NCBI RefSeq assembly: GCF_013416325.1
Contig: NZ_JACCGK010000017.1
Location: 72,527-122,114, forward strand
DNA length: 49,588 nucleotides
Direction of reading: 5' to 3'
From: Vreelandella sedimenti
GTDB lineage: Bacteria > Pseudomonadota > Gammaproteobacteria > Pseudomonadales > Halomonadaceae
Shown here: positions 20,401-28,610 of the stretch, piece by piece
Layout: the number at the start of each line of letters is the position of its first letter
How positions within the stretch are numbered: position 1 is the first letter of the stretch
Program-made: the position numbers and the translations under genes
Notes under the pieces: model-generated
Databases searched by the model: none
What the model saw: only the letters and a program-made list of their open reading frames with translations
What the model was told of the DNA's origin: nothing

Positions 20401-23400
20401 GCGTGGAGCAGGTAGGCGCCGCTGTCGCTCTCTTCCAGCGCCATTGGCGCGGAGACCACAAAGCCCTGGTCGTTCAGCCAACTAATGAGCGTATCTTGCT
20501 CTAGAGCGGTTTGATCGATGCCGGGCGTGGCCAACAGATCATCCAGCCAGCGGCTCGGGGCGATACCAATCAGCATGACCTGGGCGCCTGGAGCGAGTTG
20601 CTCAGGTAATGCTTCGATTAACTGACGTGTCGCGGCCGGGTGGGTGATATCCACACTGACGAACGCTATTTGGGCCTTTTCAACGCCGATGGGGGCGGTT
20701 AACGCAGCAAACTCGTTTTGGTCAAGGTGCTGCATATCCATCAGCGGGAAACGCTCTTGCAGTTGTTCCGCCTGATGGCGCGTGCTGTCGAGAGTGGTGA
20801 TCACGCGGTAATGGGTAAGGTCGTGATACAGCGCTTGAGCGCTGCGTTCCAGCAGACGTTCGCCCAATGCTGGCGCGCTGGGGCCTGCTTCGAGCAGTTG
20901 CAAACGCTGCCCAGCAGGGAGCTCTGCGATCAGCGCATCGATTAACTCGGCTAACTCGCCTGCCAACGCTTGCCAGCCGCTTTCGCCCACTAATACACGG
21001 TTTAATCGTGCCAGGTGGTCGTGGCTAATGCCCAGGGTTTCCAGGTCACTTGTGCCGCTACGCAGCGCCTGTTGGTGAAGCCCTAACCGGCCCACCAGGT
21101 GAATGGGCGCAAAGTAGTCGGGGTAGTCTTGCACCAGCAGTTGCCAGATAACGTCCGGCGAGTGCTGTGCTTCTTCGCTTTCGACGCCGAGACTCTGCTG
21201 AGCAAAGGCGTCGCTAAGGCTGTCGAGCAGCGGAGCGACTTCGTTGCCGTAACGCTGGCCGGTGCTTTCGCTGTAAACGTTGGCAATATCTGCAAGGCGA
21301 GCAAGCGCATCGGCAGGTAGTGCCAGCGGTTCTGCGTGTAGCGGCGCCGGGGTCAGTTCCACATCCAAATAGCTGAAGTGCTGGTGATGGGCGCGGTTGA
21401 GTCGAATTGCTTTGAAGCGGGTTTTGCTCAGTACTGCAACGGCGTTACCGGCGGCGTCATACAGCTCGAAATCGGCGGTAAAGGAGTGCGGTGCGCGCTT
21501 GCCCATCACGGCGCGGGCGAGAACCGGCACGCCTGCCTGGGTGTTGACTTGAATACGCTCCACGCGAACCGGCACAAAGGCGAGCTGGGCGGCAAACTCG
21601 CTATGTTGCGCAAGCAGCGGGATAAACATCTGGAAGGCGCTATCCAGAATGCCGGGGTGCACATGCAATGTGCTGAGCTGTGCTTGGACTTCATCCGACA
21701 GGGCGATTTCACCAATCACCGCATCGCCTTCAATCCAGCCTCTGGAAATGGCCTGAAAGGCGGGGCCGTAGTGCAGGCCGATACGCTCAGCCATCTCCAG
21801 GTGATCTTCCAGCGTGTAGTCCGGGGCACGAGTAGGCATCACCGGCGCCGGGCGGTTGAGCAGGAAGCCGCGGCTTTCACGCATGGTGCGGGCCACGGCA
21901 TTCAACTGCCACTCTACCCCGGTGGCCGGTTCGCGGGAGTGGATCTCCAGGCGACCATCTTCCGGCAGGTAGCTAAGCCGCATGGTGCGGCCATGGGGAC
22001 CATCCAGCAGTAACGGGGCACGAATTTCCAGCTCTTCGATGTCCAGCAGCGGGCTGTCTTTTAGCTGCAGCGCCGCCGCCAAGGTGAGCTCTACAAAACC
22101 GGCACCGGGGAACACTGCACCTTCGCCCACCACATGGTCGGCCAGCCAGGGTTGGCGTTGGGTGTCGAGTTGGCTTTCCCAGGTGTGTTCGTGCTGTGCT
22201 AACGGGTAGCCCAGCAGCGGGTGCTGATAATAGCGTGAAAGCAACCCTTGGCTGTCGGTGGTGCCGTGTACCCAGTGGTGGCTGCGTTGCCAGGCATAGC
22301 GTGGTAGCGGCACACGCTGACCCACCACCGGCAAGTGGCGGCTAGCCAGGTTAAGGCCACTCAACAGTAGTTGACTTAAGCAGTGCTGCAAGCCTTCAAG
22401 CCCAGGCTTGTGGCGTTCAATGGTGCCGAATACCAAACCAGGACGTTCCAGCTGGCGCAGTGTCTCATTGAGGTAGCGGCGCAGAATGGGGTGGGCGCCA
22501 ATCTCTACGAAGACATTATTACCTTGCTCGATAAGCGCGCTAGCGGCGGCGTCAAATAGCACCGGCTCACGAATGTTTTTCCACCAGTAGGTGGCATCCA
22601 GCTCAAGACCGTCACTCAGCGCGCCGGTCACGGTGGAGTAGTAGGGGATCTGCGTGGCACGCGGGGTAATATCGGCCAGCGCGTCAATGACCCCTGCTTG
22701 GATGCTGTCCATCGCGGGGCTGTGGAAGGCGTAGTCCAGGGGCAGGCGTTTGGCAAAAACATCCTGCTCGCCCAGGGCGGTTTCCAGAGCACCCAACTGT
22801 TGACTATCGCCCGCCAGCGTAATGCCTTTCGGGCTGTTAATACCTGCCAGGCATACCTGATTGAACTCGGGCTTTTCGAGCCACGCGGCGATGTCGTCAG
22901 CGCTCATGGCCACCGCAGTCATTTCGCCGAGGCCACGGGTTTTACCCTGGTAGTCGCTGCGGTAGTAAATCACTTTGACCGCATCTTCCAGGCTCAGCGC
23001 ACCGCTGGCCCAGGCGGCCGCCACTTCACCCACGCTATGGCCGAAGACCGCGGTGGGCGTAAGGCCTTGCTCACGCAACCACTCGGTAAGCGCCACTTGC
23101 AGGGCAAACAGCGCTGGCTGGGCGATCTCGGTTAGCGGGAAACGGTTCTCACCATTGCGGCCTTCCAGCTCGGCGCGTAGCGAGAAATCCCCTTGTTGCT
23201 GAAAGAGTGCGTCGACGCGATCAACCGCCGCGGCGAACACTGGCGAATCGCTGAGCAGGTCGCGCCCCATGGTTTCCCACTGACAGCCGTTGCCATCGTA
23301 AACAAACACTGGGCCGACCGCTTTGGGCAAGCGCTCAATTGCGGTGACACTATTTGTTTTACCGGCAGCATATTCACTGAGCTGCGTGGCGGCTTCTTCT

Positions 23401-24896
23401 GGCGTTTGCGCAAACAGCAGCGCGCCATGGCTATGTCGATCACGGTGGTGGAACAGCGTATAAGCGATATCGTAGAAGCGAGTGCCGTTATTTGCGCGTA
23501 AGTCGTTCTCGCGCAGGTAGTTGGCGAGCGTTTCGGCGCTTTGGCTGAGCGCTGCTTCGCTGCGGGCGCTAAGGCGAATCGGTAGCGGTGATTCTGGCGC
23601 CTGTGGCTCAAGTTTTGTCCGCTCGGGCGGGCTTTCCAAAATAACGTGGGCGTTGGCCCCGCCAAAACCAAAGGAGTTCACGCCGATAACCAAGCGACCC
23701 TGTTTTTTCAGCGGCTGGCCTTTGGTGACCACTGAGATATTCCACTCATCAAACTTGATGCGCGGATTGAGTTTGCGGATGCCAATCGTGGCCGGTACTT
23801 CGCGGTGCTGAATGCTGTATAGCGCCTTGGCGAGACCCGCTACGCCGGAGGCGGTTTCCAGGTGGCCCAGGTTGCTCTTTATCGAGCCGATCAGTAGCGG
23901 CGTTTTGCGCTGCTGGCCAAGTGCTTCACCAATCGCGCGGGTTTCAATCGGGTCGCCAACGGCGGTACCGGTGCCGTGGGCTTCCAGATAGTCGATCTCG
24001 TCTGGCGAGATACCTGCCTGTTTATAGGCGCGCTTCATCAGGTCAATTTGGGCGCTGGGGTTGGGCACGGTTAGGCCAGATTTGTGGCCATCGGTGTTCA
24101 TCGCCGAGCCCGCCACTACGGCAATAATATTGTCGCCGTCGGCGACCGCTTGGTCGTAATCCTTGAGCAGGAAAATGCCGCCACCTTCCGAGCGCACATA
24201 GCCATTACCCGCCTCATCGAATACCTGACAGCGGCCAGTGGGTGAAAGCATGCTGGCTTTAGAGAAGATGATAAAGCCATAGGGGTGCAGGTGCAGGCTA
24301 ATGCCGCCCGCCAGCGCCATACTGGTTTCGCCGCTGCGAATCGACTGGCAGGCCTGGTGAAAGGCCACCATGGAGGACGAGCAAGCGGTATCCAGCGACA
24401 TGCTGGGGCCGTGCAGGTCAAACACGTAAGACAATCGATTCGAGGCGATGCTGGAGGTGTTGCCGGTGGCGGTGGAGGCATCAATTGCCGCCATATCGTC
24501 CGCGATGCGATAAGAGTAGTCGAGACTGGCCACACCTAAAAATACCCCGCACTGGCTGCCGCGCAGAGAGCTGGGCAGAATGCTGGCGTCTTCCATGGCT
24601 TCCCAGGCGAGCTCTAGGAGCATGCGCTGCTGGGGATCCATGTTGGCCGCTTCACGGGGCGAAATGCCAAAAAATTCAGCGTCAAACCCGCTGATATCGC
24701 CCAGGCTACCGGCGGCAAAGGTCACGCTGGTACCGGGGTGGCGCTTATCCGGATGCAAAAAGGCGTCGTGGCTCCAGCGATCAGCGGCCACTTCAGTCAC
24801 TAAATCTTTTTCGGCTTGCAGGTCCTGCCAGAACGTTTCAGGGGTGGTGCCGGGGAAACGATGGGCGGCGCCGATAATGGCAACGCGTTTAGTCAT
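17469..24896 (-). CDS. rkpA: single-module reducing polyketide/fatty acid synthase, RkpA-like
   Basis: This 2475-residue type I synthase has all reductive domains, in order. KS is residues 1-425 (DTACSSSM, Cys about 172; EAHGTGT, His about 307; SNLGH, His about 345). AT is 530-830 (GHSVGE, Ser about 621; YAFHSP selectivity loop). DH is 885-1165 (LADHVVGEGAVFPGAG; GILDSAFQ). A C-methyltransferase-like region at about 1240-1460 lacks the SAM glycine motif. ER is 1735-2055 (IHGAAGGVGIAALQ), KR is 2080-2300 (VSGGLGGFGL; YSSAT; NYVAANHW) and ACP is about 2355-2430 (MGFDSLMG, Ser about 2392). It should build a saturated acyl chain by repeated use. No thioesterase is present, so release probably uses the overlapping AONS-like enzyme. 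Gene content matches rkp capsule clusters. Confidence 0.92.
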   Translation of the reverse strand: MTKRVAIIGAAHRFPGTTPETFWQDLQAEKDLVTEVAADRWSHDAFLHPDKRHPGTSVTFAAGSLGDISGFDAEFFGISPREAANMDPQQRMLLELAWEAMEDASILPSSLRGSQCGVFLGVASLDYSYRIADDMAAIDASTATGNTSSIASNRLSYVFDLHGPSMSLDTACSSSMVAFHQACQSIRSGETSMALAGGISLHLHPYGFIIFSKASMLSPTGRCQVFDEAGNGYVRSEGGGIFLLKDYDQAVADGDNIIAVVAGSAMNTDGHKSGLTVPNPSAQIDLMKRAYKQAGISPDEIDYLEAHGTGTAVGDPIETRAIGEALGQQRKTPLLIGSIKSNLGHLETASGVAGLAKALYSIQHREVPATIGIRKLNPRIKFDEWNISVVTKGQPLKKQGRLVIGVNSFGFGGANAHVILESPPERTKLEPQAPESPLPIRLSARSEAALSQSAETLANYLRENDLRANNGTRFYDIAYTLFHHRDRHSHGALLFAQTPEEAATQLSEYAAGKTNSVTAIERLPKAVGPVFVYDGNGCQWETMGRDLLSDSPVFAAAVDRVDALFQQQGDFSLRAELEGRNGENRFPLTEIAQPALFALQVALTEWLREQGLTPTAVFGHSVGEVAAAWASGALSLEDAVKVIYYRSDYQGKTRGLGEMTAVAMSADDIAAWLEKPEFNQVCLAGINSPKGITLAGDSQQLGALETALGEQDVFAKRLPLDYAFHSPAMDSIQAGVIDALADITPRATQIPYYSTVTGALSDGLELDATYWWKNIREPVLFDAAASALIEQGNNVFVEIGAHPILRRYLNETLRQLERPGLVFGTIERHKPGLEGLQHCLSQLLLSGLNLASRHLPVVGQRVPLPRYAWQRSHHWVHGTTDSQGLLSRYYQHPLLGYPLAQHEHTWESQLDTQRQPWLADHVVGEGAVFPGAGFVELTLAAALQLKDSPLLDIEELEIRAPLLLDGPHGRTMRLSYLPEDGRLEIHSREPATGVEWQLNAVARTMRESRGFLLNRPAPVMPTRAPDYTLEDHLEMAERIGLHYGPAFQAISRGWIEGDAVIGEIALSDEVQAQLSTLHVHPGILDSAFQMFIPLLAQHSEFAAQLAFVPVRVERIQVNTQAGVPVLARAVMGKRAPHSFTADFELYDAAGNAVAVLSKTRFKAIRLNRAHHQHFSYLDVELTPAPLHAEPLALPADALARLADIANVYSESTGQRYGNEVAPLLDSLSDAFAQQSLGVESEEAQHSPDVIWQLLVQDYPDYFAPIHLVGRLGLHQQALRSGTSDLETLGISHDHLARLNRVLVGESGWQALAGELAELIDALIAELPAGQRLQLLEAGPSAPALGERLLERSAQALYHDLTHYRVITTLDSTRHQAEQLQERFPLMDMQHLDQNEFAALTAPIGVEKAQIAFVSVDITHPAATRQLIEALPEQLAPGAQVMLIGIAPSRWLDDLLATPGIDQTALEQDTLISWLNDQGFVVSAPMALEESDSGAYLLHAHYPLAAAGDESTTVQRRHLVVADHSSEALAANLVEALQQLGTSALLSVSQSEPAELLAHALSQPELAQPELAQSTPDNQGELTLNVIDLRGLGANSTEAQTARCNHALQWTLALEQHSLAASLWLVTNGVSALWQATLPASATDTPGDAALWGFGRSLANEAVGHSVYLLDIPATVSEPALHAWATLLTQPDSENEALIDNQGHRFATRLRTLPAPHPAAAGQTNEQTKQPHQAMSLGFAMPGQLRQLTWRPRPLPQVSADEVEISVKATGLNFRDVMYTLGLLSDEAIENGFAGPTLGLEFSGVVKAVGSNVTHVTPGQAVVGFGPASFSDKVIASQHAVAALPEGISFAAAATIPTTFFTVYYALKHLARVEPGEKILIHGAAGGVGIAALQIAQWLGAEIYATVGSEEKRDFLRLMGIERLYDSRSLTFAEEILEDTQGEGVDVVLNSLAGEAINQNLRALRPFGRFLELGKRDFYENTHIGLRPFRNNLSYFGIDSDQLMKVQPALTQRLFGEMMALFNDGTLSPLPFTSFSHTQVIDAFRYMQQARQIGKVVVTYEQPIAPPKNEVLGTAAMQLPADASYLVSGGLGGFGLRTAQWLVEKGARQLILLSRSGPTSEEAQAAIASFEQQGVTVLAAACDITDRTALADVLERAKGELAPLRGIVHAATVIDDGLIRNLDAERIQKVLAPKIDGARHLDALTRETELDFFVLYSSATTLFGNPGQANYVAANHWLEAFAANRRAAGLPATCVRWGAIEDVGFLARNTRTRDALQERLGGSALRSDDALKVLEQMLLAPGPSLGVLELEWGALARFLPTAEAPRFNEIARASDDDGSMDADDDISALLADLSPEELHSTVTDLLRAELASILLIDEEKLDIHRSVYDMGFDSLMGVELMTAIENRLGVQVSVMVLSEASTLDKLAGVLIQKMHQHDDVEDAPQDAIASLAAQHGAEGFTTEPASASSSPATETP

Positions 24897-26533
24897 TCTT
24901 GCTCCTGAGGTTCTGGTTCTGCCTTGATCACATCGTTACTTATATTGTGTCCAAACACTTGTTTGAATAACTGGACACCAAGCTCGTTTGCGGCTAATTC
25001 GTGCGGCGCATTTTTCTTAACAAAATGCTCTGTTGCAATATGCTCCGCTGCCAATTGCTCGTCTGCAGTTACCCAATCCGCTGTTGACCATACCATGTAG
25101 GGGGTGCGGCTATCTGGCGGCGTGAAGTGTGCATACGCCTCGGGCAGAATCGGTACATGATCCCCATACCAGCCTAGCAGCCCTGGTCGCTTTGCAGTAT
25201 TTAGCGAATTTTTAACGCTTGCCAACATCTTGTCGGATTCACTTAAATGCTGCAAATAGACCGCGAAATCACGCAAATGAATGGGTAGCGGCCAAGGAGC
25301 GTCGGGCAGCGTAGTCGTTAACGTTGCCTGATTTGGGGCTTCTAAATGCAGCGGGCCGTGATTTTCCATGGTGATAGCAAACACGAATAGCGGTCTATTA
25401 TCGTCATCTTCAAGCAGCCGTCCAATCTTTCGTGCAACCGCCTTGTCGCTAACGTATTGACCGTTTTTGTCGCTACTCTTGAAGGCATTGATATCTATAA
25501 AGTGATCAAAGCCTAATTGGGGCATCACCTTGTGACGAAAATAGAAGCTCGCCAGGTACGGATGCACACAAACCGTGCGATAGCCTGCCGCTTTTAGCGC
25601 GCTCGCTAAACTGGGCATTGGGTGGCGAGCAAGCGTGCGGTAAGGATTGAACTGGCGAACGCCCCAGTGGCCGGGTGCAAGACCAGTTAATACCGCGCAC
25701 TCGGTACGCACGGTGTTGGCACCCCAGGCGGGCACGTTTAAGGTACCGTGCAGGGTGGCGCTTGCGCGGGTGGCATCGAAATGGGAGAGCAGGTCTGTGT
25801 TTACCTCGTTACACCAGGGGCGAGGGTCGAAAAACGACTCGCTTTGCACTAGCACCACGTTGGGCAGTGGCTGTTCACCTTGGTGCGCGCTCGCCACCGG
25901 CGTTAACGCGTGAAAGGGCGATTGCTCAGGCGCAGGAATGGGAGCGCGCATTAGCGCCACACCGTAGGCCCATAGGCTAGCGAACAGCCCTAAGCGGTGC
26001 ATGTCTTCTATGGGCTGTAAGGTGATGGCGGGCAGCCTGCGGACACTAACAACAACTAGCAGTGCGCCCAAGGCTATTAACCCCAGCGCATGGCTTAGAA
26101 AACGGCTGGCGCCCTCGCTAGTGACCAGCGACCCTTCCCAGTAAAAGAATCCACCAATTGCCACTGCGGCGGCGCTGCTGGCGGCAATCGCCAAACCTAC
26201 GCCGAAAAAGGGCACGTAAAGGCGCGGGTGCAGTATAGCGTCCCAGAAGTATTCAAAGTCGTGGCAGATAAACGGCTCGTTGAGCGTATGCGATTTGGCG
26301 TTGCTCGACTGCACCACCACCAGTTGCAGCGAGAGAAACACCATCACCGCAAACCAGGGGCGCTGGAGTAACAATACCAGCAGCCCGAAAAGCAGAAGCC
26401 ATGAGCCAAGGTGAACACTATTGGCCGCTACTCCACGCTGCCAAAATGGGCGCGGTCGAGGGCTAAGTAGGGCTTCAAACAGACCGCTGATCAATAGACC
26501 CACGAGTAGCGGCCATATCAGTGCGCTAATCAC
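24893..26533 (-). CDS. rkpI: membrane sulfatase-fold (LtaS-type) protein, RkpI-like
   Basis: The protein has 546 residues from a GTG at 26533, chosen because CAGGAGA lies eight bases upstream; an in-frame ATG at 26557 would overlap the previous gene more deeply. About five membrane segments occupy the first 190 residues. An extracytoplasmic alkaline phosphatase-superfamily domain follows: VVLVQSESFFDPR (metal site), ANTVRTECAVLTGL (nucleophile Thr region), HPYLASFYFRHKVMPQLGF and FVFAITMENHGP. LtaS-type enzymes move phospho-alcohol head groups. Here it may modify or transfer a head group to the lipid made by the synthase. Overlaps the synthase by ATGA. Confidence 0.8.
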   Translation of the reverse strand: MISALIWPLLVGLLISGLFEALLSPRPRPFWQRGVAANSVHLGSWLLLFGLLVLLLQRPWFAVMVFLSLQLVVVQSSNAKSHTLNEPFICHDFEYFWDAILHPRLYVPFFGVGLAIAASSAAAVAIGGFFYWEGSLVTSEGASRFLSHALGLIALGALLVVVSVRRLPAITLQPIEDMHRLGLFASLWAYGVALMRAPIPAPEQSPFHALTPVASAHQGEQPLPNVVLVQSESFFDPRPWCNEVNTDLLSHFDATRASATLHGTLNVPAWGANTVRTECAVLTGLAPGHWGVRQFNPYRTLARHPMPSLASALKAAGYRTVCVHPYLASFYFRHKVMPQLGFDHFIDINAFKSSDKNGQYVSDKAVARKIGRLLEDDDNRPLFVFAITMENHGPLHLEAPNQATLTTTLPDAPWPLPIHLRDFAVYLQHLSESDKMLASVKNSLNTAKRPGLLGWYGDHVPILPEAYAHFTPPDSRTPYMVWSTADWVTADEQLAAEHIATEHFVKKNAPHELAANELGVQLFKQVFGHNISNDVIKAEPEPQEQE

Positions 26534-27371
26534 GGGGCGTGTCTCCTGAGTGGCCAAAGCCCAGGCGCTTGATCAACCATTGCGAAATCCCTGCAGGCAG
26601 TACCGCCAGCCACCAGGTACCAAAATTAAGTGGGAAGGGGAAGCTGATGCGTGCTCGGTTTGCGGCGATACCGCGTTTAATTACTTTGGCCGCGCGCTCG
26701 GGTGGCCATTCCCAGGGTTTGGGGCCGGGCATGGCTTCGCACATGGGTGAGGTGACATAGCCGGGCATGACTACTGTTACACCAATGCCCTTAGGCGCGA
26801 GCAGACCACGTAGCCCTTCGCCATAGGCTTTGATGCCTGCTTTGCTGGCGCTATAGCTGGGGGTGGTGGGTAAACCGTGCCATGCGGCCAGCGAGCTGAT
26901 CAGTACCAGTTGGCCGCTGCCGCGGGTCTGCATGGCTGGCACTAGGTGTTGCACCATGGCAATGGGGGTTTTCAGGTTGATATCCAGCAGCGCCTGCACG
27001 TCTGCCCAGGGCTCTAAGGTATCAGGCCCTTGGGGGTGGGTGTTTTTGCCCGCATTGGCGATGACGATATCTGGAACCTGTTGGGTGCAGACTTCGGCTA
27101 ACCAGCTTTGCAGGGCGTGGTCATCGGTTAGATTGATGGTTGAAAGGGTGACCTGGGCACCTTGTTGGCGGCAGGTGGTGGCAAGCGCCTCTAGCTTTTC
27201 CTGCTGGCGTCCGTGCAATACCAGATGGGTGCTGGGATCGGCATAGGCGCTTGCCAGGGCGCCCCCAATCGCGCCGGTGGCGCCAGTGATCAGCACGCAA
27301 CGTGAGTGTTGAGAGGGACTCACAGCCTCTTTCGCAGTTTCTTTCGCAGCTTCTTTCGCAACAACGTTCAC
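26526..27371 (-). CDS. rkpH: short-chain dehydrogenase/reductase, RkpH-like
   Basis: This 281-residue classical SDR has ITGATGAIGGALASAYA (NAD(P) loop near residue 29), NAG in VIANAGKNTH, catalytic Ser in VLISSLAAWHG and YSASKAGIKAYGEGLR (Tyr-x3-Lys). The C-terminal 30 residues end in a hydrophobic segment (WWLAVLPAGISQWLIKRL) that may hold it at the membrane. By position it would reduce the beta-keto product of the AONS-like enzyme, as 3-ketosphinganine reductase does in sphingoid synthesis; this is inference. Starts inside the kpsS stop (ATGA overlap). Confidence 0.85.
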   Translation of the reverse strand: MNVVAKEAAKETAKEAVSPSQHSRCVLITGATGAIGGALASAYADPSTHLVLHGRQQEKLEALATTCRQQGAQVTLSTINLTDDHALQSWLAEVCTQQVPDIVIANAGKNTHPQGPDTLEPWADVQALLDINLKTPIAMVQHLVPAMQTRGSGQLVLISSLAAWHGLPTTPSYSASKAGIKAYGEGLRGLLAPKGIGVTVVMPGYVTSPMCEAMPGPKPWEWPPERAAKVIKRGIAANRARISFPFPLNFGTWWLAVLPAGISQWLIKRLGFGHSGDTPRD

Positions 27372-28609
27372 AGAAGCTTCTCCAGTGGCGATGGGCAGGC
27401 TTCGAGTATGCGGGCGGCGTTATCCACGGCTAGATCGATACTGGGCTGGCAGTAGTAGCCACCGTTAACCTGAACGGCATGCATCACGGTCTTTTGAAAA
27501 TAGCCAAATAGCTCGCTGTTAGGCGGCTGCGGCTGCTGCCAAAAATCCGCCAAGTCGCCTTGGCAGGTTAGCCCATCCAGATTATAGATTGGGTCGCTAA
27601 GCGCATAGGTGGGGCAGTTCTTCTCCAGCGAAACGATGCCCACGGTGCTGTTAACGGTGACATTGCCCTTGGCGTGTTTGAGCAGGGCGTTGAGGTCTCC
27701 AGACTCTAGATAGACGATGCGCCCTTGTAGGCCATGGCGTTCGGCAAGCCGCTTGATGATCTTGGGGTAATTGACCAAGCCCATATCCAAGGGGTGGTTC
27801 TTTATACACAGCAGCGAGTCGCTGGGCGCGTGCTTGGCGAACGAGGCCATCACGTCGTCCATCACTTCCTGCATATTGGCGTAGGGGGAGTGATCGCGAA
27901 TTTGCGCATCGCTATTTAACTGCAGTGGCAGCATAAAATAGGGGCGGCCACTTTCGATCAGCGCTTTGATGCGTTCGGCATCGCGTTTTTTCCAAGCGGT
28001 TTTTAACTGAGTAAAGCGCTTCAGGTAGCCTGCGTACTCAACGGGGGCGGTGATCGGCGCGTGATTGCGGTAGTGAGGCGCAACCAGCGGATTGGCTAGC
28101 CCGGCCAAGTGGTAGCCCACATCGTGCATGGCGCGAATTTTAAACGAAGAGCGAAAACGCACGGGGGCGGGTGGTTTGGGCAGCGCTTTGCCGGTTTCAT
28201 AAAACCAGCTTGGGTCACGGGGCAGTAGCGAGTGGCCGTTAACGCCTTCGCGCTCGAGGGTGATCCAGAACGGGCGGAAGTAGCCTTCTTCAAACACGTG
28301 GGTACGTACGCCGGCCGCGGCGGCGTTATCCACCGCAGGGCGATGAATGGGGCGACGATCTCCGAATACTACTTGGTCGGTGATCCCATACCGCTGCCAG
28401 AGTGACTTGATATAGCCGGGTAGCTCAGAGGTAGGGCCACGAAACAGATGGCTTTGGCCGTGGGTACGCTGCCAGTAGGCGATATCGCCCGCATTGAAGT
28501 TGACCTTGACGACACGGTGCCCATCGTTCACCAGGCGCTTGGCTAAGCGCTGGTAAAAAGGTGAGCAAACGCCCTGCAAAAATAAGAATGCACGCTTCTG
28601 ATGCTTCAA
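27368..28609 (-). CDS. kpsS: capsule polysaccharide Kdo transferase KpsS
   Basis: This 413-residue protein starts with a TTG that has GGAAGG seven bases upstream. FLFLQGVCSPFYQRLAKRL opens the protein as in KpsS. The GT-B donor half has LCIKNHPLDMGLVNYP and NVTVNSTVGIVSLEKNCP, both characteristic of the family. KpsS adds the first beta-Kdo to phosphatidylglycerol-type lipid at the reducing end of ABC-exported capsules. In Sinorhizobium the corresponding gene is grouped with rkpA-I. One base separates it from the kpsC stop. Confidence 0.92.
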   Translation of the reverse strand: MKHQKRAFLFLQGVCSPFYQRLAKRLVNDGHRVVKVNFNAGDIAYWQRTHGQSHLFRGPTSELPGYIKSLWQRYGITDQVVFGDRRPIHRPAVDNAAAAGVRTHVFEEGYFRPFWITLEREGVNGHSLLPRDPSWFYETGKALPKPPAPVRFRSSFKIRAMHDVGYHLAGLANPLVAPHYRNHAPITAPVEYAGYLKRFTQLKTAWKKRDAERIKALIESGRPYFMLPLQLNSDAQIRDHSPYANMQEVMDDVMASFAKHAPSDSLLCIKNHPLDMGLVNYPKIIKRLAERHGLQGRIVYLESGDLNALLKHAKGNVTVNSTVGIVSLEKNCPTYALSDPIYNLDGLTCQGDLADFWQQPQPPNSELFGYFQKTVMHAVQVNGGYYCQPSIDLAVDNAARILEACPSPLEKLL

Positions 28610-28610
28610 C

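Noticed and set aside
21378..22013. 211-codon plus-strand frame opposite the synthase gene
   Set aside because: It lies fully antisense to the DH region of the synthase, whose catalytic motifs are intact. High GC gives long shadow frames; no ribosome binding site or family match.
22698..23135. 145-codon plus-strand frame opposite the synthase AT domain
   Set aside because: Antisense shadow of a clearly coding domain.
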